NCBI GenBank assembly: GCA_900770265.1
Contig: CAAGJR010000269.1
Location: 1-9,687, forward strand
Source of the DNA: an uncultured Acidaminococcus sp.
GTDB taxonomy: Bacteria; Bacillota; Negativicutes; Acidaminococcales; Acidaminococcaceae
Direction: 5' to 3'
DNA: 9,687 nt
Position numbers and translations under genes: made by a program
Notes under the pieces: generated by a model
Seen by the model: only the letters and a program-made list of their open reading frames with translations
Told to the model about the DNA's origin: nothing
The model's database searches: none
Shown: positions 6,532-9,687 of the stretch, piece after piece
How the letters are laid out: every line of letters starts with the position of its first letter
Numbering within the stretch: position 1 is the stretch's first letter

Positions 6532-7788
6532 TCAATGCAGGAAACTGAGCCCACCCACCAGGGTGAACACGAAGATGATGGCTACACACAGGGCCGAGAC
6601 CCCGAACAGTTTGGCGAACAGGGCGGAATCGCTTTCCTTTCCCTTGCCGCTCTTTTCCTGGGAGCAGCTGGCCATGACCAGAGAACCCCCGGTGGACATG
6701 GGGCTGATGCCCGCCACCGTAGCCGAGCACACGATGGCTGCCACCATCTGGATCAGGGAAGCCCCGCCCACATTGGCCGCCACCTGGGGCACCGTGGGGA
6801 TCAGCGTGGGGAACACCACACCGTTGGCGCTGGAGAACCAGCTCATGATGCCGCCGGTGAGCCCCATGAGGGCCGGTGCCGTAGCCGGGCTCATGAAGGA
6901 GGCCAGGCCCCGGGCCAGCAGGTCGATGCCGCCCAGCAGTTTCACGGCGTTCATGAGCACGCTGATGCCGCAGATCAGGATCAGGGTGTTCCAGGGCAGG
7001 CTCTTCACGGCCTTCTTTTCATCCACCTTGCCCGTAAGCAGCAGGATGAAGGCCAGGGTGAAGCACACGAAGCCCACATCCTGGGAGAAGCCCACCACGG
7101 ACACGAATAGGGCAACGATCAGCAGCAGGCTCAATTTTTGGATGGCGTCGAACCGGATGGGTTCCGTATCCCCCTGTACCGGCTGCCCCCGCAGCTTCCA
7201 GCCCTTGAACACCAGGTAGACCACCAGGGCGCACAGGGCGTTGGCCACGGTCACCCCGGCGAAGATTTCCATACCGGGCATGGTGAGCTGCATCTGGCCC
7301 AGCAGGTCGCCCACGATGATGCCCGTGAGCGCAATGGGCGAAGCCGTCCCGCCCACGGCACCCAAAATGGCCATGGCCCCCAGGAGGATGGGGCTGGCGT
7401 CCAGGTGGAAGGCCAGGGGCACGGCGAACAGCACCATGACCGTCTGCACGCTGATGGCCCCGGGCCCGATGGCACTCAGCACGAAGCTGACCAGGTACAC
7501 CACGATGGGCACCAGGAACACCTTGGTGCCGCAGAGCCGGGTGAGCTTTTTGGACGCCTTGTCCAGGGTCCCGTTCTCCTGGAGCAGGGCAAAGAAGAAC
7601 ATGGTCCCCAGCAGGGTCAGGAACAGTTTCCCCGGGAACCCCGCATACATTTTTTTCAGCGGCAGGTTCCCCAGTTTCCCCAGGATCAGGACCGCCCCCA
7701 GACTGATGAGCCCCACATTGGATTTCTTCACGAAACCCAGGGCGATGGCTCCGAACAAGAACAGCAGTGCAACAAACGACATGGACAT
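6532..7788 (-). CDS. MatC-like di/tricarboxylate transporter (DASS/ion transporter superfamily)
   Basis: 418 residues, almost entirely hydrophobic with about 10-12 membrane segments. The N-terminal half resembles the MatC malonate-carrier family: SNVGLISLGAVLILG (23-37), the MYAGFPGKLFLTLLGTMFFF stretch (47-66) and IGPGAISVQ (107-115). Two equivalent loops, GGTASPIALTG (146-156) and AGISPMSTGGSLVMAS (359-374), sit one per half, like the paired SNT-type substrate/cation loops of this superfamily. The middle cytoplasmic loop is hydrophilic (about 196-217). Start: GGAGG 5 nt before the ATG at 7788; a second ATG two codons on is less well spaced. First gene of the operon with the lactonase. Probably a cation-coupled importer for a dicarboxylate or tricarboxylate; the substrate is inferred only from family and neighbours. 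Confidence 0.88.
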   Translation of the reverse strand: MSMSFVALLFLFGAIALGFVKKSNVGLISLGAVLILGKLGNLPLKKMYAGFPGKLFLTLLGTMFFFALLQENGTLDKASKKLTRLCGTKVFLVPIVVYLVSFVLSAIGPGAISVQTVMVLFAVPLAFHLDASPILLGAMAILGAVGGTASPIALTGIIVGDLLGQMQLTMPGMEIFAGVTVANALCALVVYLVFKGWKLRGQPVQGDTEPIRFDAIQKLSLLLIVALFVSVVGFSQDVGFVCFTLAFILLLTGKVDEKKAVKSLPWNTLILICGISVLMNAVKLLGGIDLLARGLASFMSPATAPALMGLTGGIMSWFSSANGVVFPTLIPTVPQVAANVGGASLIQMVAAIVCSATVAGISPMSTGGSLVMASCSQEKSGKGKESDSALFAKLFGVSALCVAIIFVFTLVGGLSFLH

Positions 7789-7832
7789 GATAGCCTCCCC
7801 TTTCAGAGTTTTCCGAATCTGTTTCTGGTTCC

Positions 7833-7861
7833 ATTATAGGAAAAGGGAGCCATTATGAAAA
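7833..7861 (-). promoter_or_regulatory. Predicted promoter of the transporter-lactonase operon
   Basis: Minus-strand TTTTCA (7861-7856), 17-nt spacer, perfect TATAAT (7838-7833). The predicted start is near 7826, giving a leader of about 38 nt. The -35, spacing and flanking bases match the isomerase-operon promoter at 4453-4481. Confidence 0.65.
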
Positions 7862-7884
7862 ATGAAGAATAAAAGGTATATTTC

Positions 7885-7899
7885 ATTCTCTATAGGAAT
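7885..7899. promoter_or_regulatory. Putative LysR-type recognition site, transporter operon
   Basis: ATTCTCTATAGGAAT has ATTC/GAAT dyad arms and T-N11-A spacing (T7886, A7898). Its centre, 7892, is about 66 nt upstream of the predicted transporter start, exactly the offset of the ATTCCCAACTGGAAT site in the other promoter. It also lies about 50 nt upstream of the predicted aminopeptidase start. Confidence 0.5.
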
Positions 7900-7930
7900 C
7901 GCTTGGCTGTCCCTTTCCGGTGTTTTCCTG

Positions 7931-7936
7931 TATAAT
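7931..7936 (+). promoter_or_regulatory. -10 element of the aminopeptidase gene
   Basis: Perfect TATAAT 31 nt before the ATG at 7968. No good -35 is found 16-18 nt upstream (TGTCCC at 17 nt), so the promoter may be weak or activator-dependent. Its place inside the longer reading frame starting at 7920 supports the ATG at 7968. Confidence 0.5.
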
Positions 7937-7967
7937 GGAAGAAATGCAACCAAAAGGAGAGATTCTC

Positions 7968-9209
7968 ATGGATATACACGAAACCCTGGCCCGCCAGCTG
8001 CCCCTGTATGCCCGGGTGCTGCTGGAAAAGGGCATCAACCTGCAGAAGGACCAGATCCTGGTGATCAACACGCCGGTGGAGTCCCATTCCTTTGCTTCCC
8101 TGCTGGCAGAGGAAGCCTATAAGGCCGGCGCCGCCCAGGTGGTGTTCAACTGGTACTGCAACGAAACCACCCGGCTGCGCTACCAGTATGAGACCCAGGA
8201 CAAATTCGAGACCGTACCCCAGTGGCGCAGCGAGTTCAACCTGTACTACTACCGGAAAGGGGCCGCCTTTTTAAGCCTGATCTCCGCCGACCCCTACACC
8301 ATGGAAGGCATCGACCGGAAGAAGATCTTCGCCTGGCGGAAAGCATTCCACCAGGCCGTGAAGGAATATTCCGACGGCATGATGGCCTCCCGCACCAACT
8401 GGCTGGTGGCCGCCGTGCCCGGCACCGTATGGGCGAAGCTGCTGTATCCGGAGCTGCCGGAACAGGAAGGGATGGACAAGCTGTGGCTCCAGATCCTGGA
8501 CGTATCCCGCTGCCTGGGTGACGACCCCCTGGCCGACTGGGATAAGCACCTGGCGGAGCTGAAACAGAGAAGAGAATGGCTGACGGCCCAGCAGTTCACG
8601 GCCCTGGAATATACCAGTCCAAAAGGCACGAAGCTCACCGTGGGCCTGCCGGAGCACCACATCTGGCAGGGCGGCGCGGAAAGCACCACCCGGGGTTTTC
8701 TGTTCAACGCCAACATCCCCACGGAGGAAGTGTATTCCGCGCCCCAGGCCGACCGGGTGGACGGCGTGGTCTGGAGCACGAAGCCCCTGGTGTATAACGG
8801 GAACCTGATCGAGGATTTCCGGTTCACCTTCAAAGAGGGGAAAGTGGTGGACGTACAGGCGGCCAAGGGAGAAGAGATCCTGAAGGATCTGATCAAAATG
8901 GACGAAGGGGCCTGCCGCCTGGGCGAAGTGGCCCTGGTCCCCTACCATTCTCCCATTTCCCTGACGAACCAGATTTTCTATGAGACCCTGTTCGATGAGA
9001 ACGCCGCCTGCCACCTGGCCCTGGGGGATTCCTACCCCACCTGCCTGGAAAACGGGCCGGAGCTTACGGAAGAAGAACTGAAAAAAGCCGGGCTGAACGA
9101 TTCCATGATCCACGTGGATTTCATGGTGGGCAGCCCGGACCTTACGATCACCGGTATAAAGAAAGACGGGACAAAGGTGTCCGTGTTCGTGGACGGGGAT
9201 TGGGCATAA
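7968..9209 (+). CDS. M29-family (AmpS/PepS/AmpT type) metallo-aminopeptidase
   Basis: 413 residues, the usual size of the family. All expected two-metal ligands are visible: Glu253 in NIPTEEVY, Glu320 in LGEVALVPYHSPIS, His349 in ACHLALGDSYP, with Tyr356 nearby as the catalytic tyrosine, and His382 and Asp384 in MIHVDFMVGSPDLTI. Known members are cytoplasmic, cobalt/zinc-dependent, dimeric aminopeptidases that free N-terminal residues from short peptides. Start chosen at 7968: AAGGAG sits 8 nt upstream, and the in-frame ATG at 7935 overlaps the -10 box. Transcribed divergently from the transporter operon, followed 1 nt after the stop by a strong terminator, so it is monocistronic. A metabolic link to the carboxylate cluster is not evident; it may be a neighbour that merely shares the control region. 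Confidence 0.93.
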   Translation: MDIHETLARQLPLYARVLLEKGINLQKDQILVINTPVESHSFASLLAEEAYKAGAAQVVFNWYCNETTRLRYQYETQDKFETVPQWRSEFNLYYYRKGAAFLSLISADPYTMEGIDRKKIFAWRKAFHQAVKEYSDGMMASRTNWLVAAVPGTVWAKLLYPELPEQEGMDKLWLQILDVSRCLGDDPLADWDKHLAELKQRREWLTAQQFTALEYTSPKGTKLTVGLPEHHIWQGGAESTTRGFLFNANIPTEEVYSAPQADRVDGVVWSTKPLVYNGNLIEDFRFTFKEGKVVDVQAAKGEEILKDLIKMDEGACRLGEVALVPYHSPISLTNQIFYETLFDENAACHLALGDSYPTCLENGPELTEEELKKAGLNDSMIHVDFMVGSPDLTITGIKKDGTKVSVFVDGDWA

Positions 9210-9210
9210 G

Positions 9211-9247
9211 AAAAAGCGGGTGCTGCTTGAAGCAGCACCCGCTTTTT
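9211..9247. terminator. Bidirectional intrinsic terminator after the aminopeptidase
   Basis: Perfect 17-bp stem (9211-9227 with 9231-9247) with a 3-nt loop, AAAAAGCGGG on one side and CCCGCTTTTT on the other, starting just after the TAA stop. The A5/T5 ends permit termination on either strand. Confidence 0.9.
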
Positions 9248-9275
9248 CAGTGGTCAGTGGTTAGTGGCTGGTGGT
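9248..9275. repeat. Degenerate heptamer repeats next to the terminator
   Basis: Four 7-mers CAGTGGT, CAGTGGT, TAGTGGC, TGGTGGT. They resemble the reverse complement of the run at 5418-5445 (CTAGTGA/CCAGTGA), and again abut a hairpin. Confidence 0.6.
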
Positions 9276-9310
9276 TAGGGAAAGAGGAAGCCCGCTGGGC
9301 GGCCCGGGTC

Positions 9311-9358
9311 GGGCGCACCGGGCGGGATCGCTTCGCGACCCTTGGTGGGCCCCTACGG
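9311..9358 (-). repeat. REP-like palindromic unit, left copy
   Basis: Read on the minus strand it opens CCGTAGGGGCCCACCAAG and closes CGCCCGGTGCGCCC. Outer stem GGGCGCACC (9311-9319) with GGTGGGCCC (9344-9352), 8 of 9 paired; inner hairpin 9324-9341 (GGG-A-TCGC / GCGA-CCC, loop TTC). It is an inverted partner of 9386-9434. Confidence 0.65.
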
Positions 9359-9385
9359 TGTTCAATCGAGCATCCTTCTGTGTAC

Positions 9386-9434
9386 CCGTAGGGGCTTACC
9401 AAGACCGGCGGCAGCCGTGTCGCCCGGTAAGCCC
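9386..9434 (+). repeat. REP-like palindromic unit, right copy
   Basis: Opens CCGTAGGGGCTTACCAAG and closes CGCCCGGTAAGCCC. Outer stem GGGCTTACC (9392-9400) with GGTAAGCCC (9426-9434), 9 of 9 paired; small inner hairpin CGGC-GGCA-GCCG (9406-9417). Same layout as the left copy, in opposite orientation across a 27-nt spacer. Confidence 0.65.
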
Positions 9435-9462
9435 GTCCCAGGTCACCCGGAGGGCTTTTTTT
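9429..9462 (+). terminator. Plus-strand intrinsic terminator after the REP pair
   Basis: AAGCCC-(G)-TCC (9429-9438) pairs with GGA-GGGCTT (9449-9457), with one bulged G and a 10-nt loop, followed by a run of seven T (9456-9462). It points toward the 3' end of the convergent transporter gene and would stop read-through from the aminopeptidase side. It shares AAGCCC with the REP right arm. Confidence 0.65.
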
Positions 9463-9463
9463 A

Positions 9464-9687
9464 TTAAAAGATCAGGTTGTAAACCCCCACGCCGGCCAGC
9501 AGGGTCAATACCACCAGGATGCCCAGAGCCCAGACGGTCAGTTCCATGAACAGCTTCATTTCCTCATCTTTTTTCGCCGTTCCGCTTTCGTCCGCCATCA
9601 GGGTGGCCATGATCAGGCCGCCGGTGGTAGAAATGGGGCTGAGCCCGGTGATGGTCCCGCCGATCACCACCATGGACCCCAGTTCAA
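9464..9687 (-). CDS. Second MatC-like carboxylate transporter, C-terminal end only
   Basis: 73 codons plus stop are visible; the gene continues beyond the right edge. The fragment contains LSPISTTGGLIMATL, equivalent to ISPMSTGGSLVMAS near the C-terminus of the transporter at 6532-7788, then a charged loop (ADESGTAKKDEEMK) and a final membrane helix ending VGVYNLIF. Position and spacing relative to the stop match the first transporter, so it is a related but clearly diverged carrier. Its N-terminus, promoter and operon partners cannot be seen. Confidence 0.8.
   Translation of the reverse strand, partial: ELGSMVVIGGTITGLSPISTTGGLIMATLMADESGTAKKDEEMKLFMELTVWALGILVVLTLLAGVGVYNLIF

Noticed and set aside
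5575..7110. 511-codon open frame on the plus strand
   Set aside because: It spans the antisense of two different genes (lactonase and transporter) and is His/Gln/Gly-rich with no family signature.
7920..7967. Upstream start for the aminopeptidase
   Set aside because: The region contains the TATAAT element, and AAGGAG precedes the ATG at 7968.
8271..9113. 280-codon open frame on the minus strand inside the aminopeptidase gene
   Set aside because: The plus strand encodes an intact M29 peptidase with all metal ligands; the antisense frame is a shadow.

Overview
The window carries a compact accessory cluster for an unusual tricarboxylic or dicarboxylic acid. Strong GGAGG-type ribosome binding sites, high GC content (judged by eye, not counted), tight operons, strong hairpin terminators and extragenic palindromic/heptamer repeats suggest a GC-rich Gram-negative Firmicute of the Negativicutes type (Acidaminococcus, Megasphaera or Selenomonas relatives). 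This placement is inference; no rRNA or tRNA gene is present to test it.

Layout: (1) 1-4402, minus strand: a three-gene operon read leftward, PrpF-family isomerase (3275-4402), aconitase-family hydratase (889-3171), MmgE/PrpD-family protein (1-878, C-terminus beyond the window). (2) 4403-4537: divergent control region. (3) 4538-5395, plus strand: LysR-type regulator. (4) 5396-5475: hairpins and a heptamer repeat between convergent genes. (5) 5476-7788, minus strand: a two-gene operon, MatC-like carboxylate transporter (6532-7788) then a beta-propeller lactonase (5476-6516). (6) 7789-7967: second divergent control region. (7) 7968-9209, plus strand: M29-family metallo-aminopeptidase with a strong terminator. 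(8) 9210-9463: non-coding, with heptamer repeats, an inverted pair of REP-like palindromes and a plus-strand terminator. (9) 9464-9687, minus strand: the C-terminal end of a second transporter similar to the first.

How it may work: a MatC-like carrier would import a carboxylate. The PrpF-like protein would isomerise a double bond (PrpF relatives act on trans-/cis-aconitate and 2-methyl-aconitate), the aconitase homologue with all cluster cysteines would hydrate or dehydrate it, and the PrpD-like protein would perform another dehydration, epimerisation or decarboxylation. The lactonase may open or form a lactone intermediate. From memory, the order lactonase > < LysR < > PrpF-like plus an aconitase-like hydratase resembles the poorly characterised E. 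coli pgl-ybhD-ybhH-ybhI-ybhJ region, here with an added PrpD gene and a MatC-type transporter.

The most informative observation is in the control regions. The promoters of the isomerase operon and of the transporter-lactonase operon share an ungapped block of about 74 nt. It holds matching -35/-10 elements, an identical 16-mer, and a T-N11-A dyad centred near -66 of both predicted starts, the classic recognition position of LysR-type regulators. The two operons are therefore probably one regulon of the LysR protein encoded between them.
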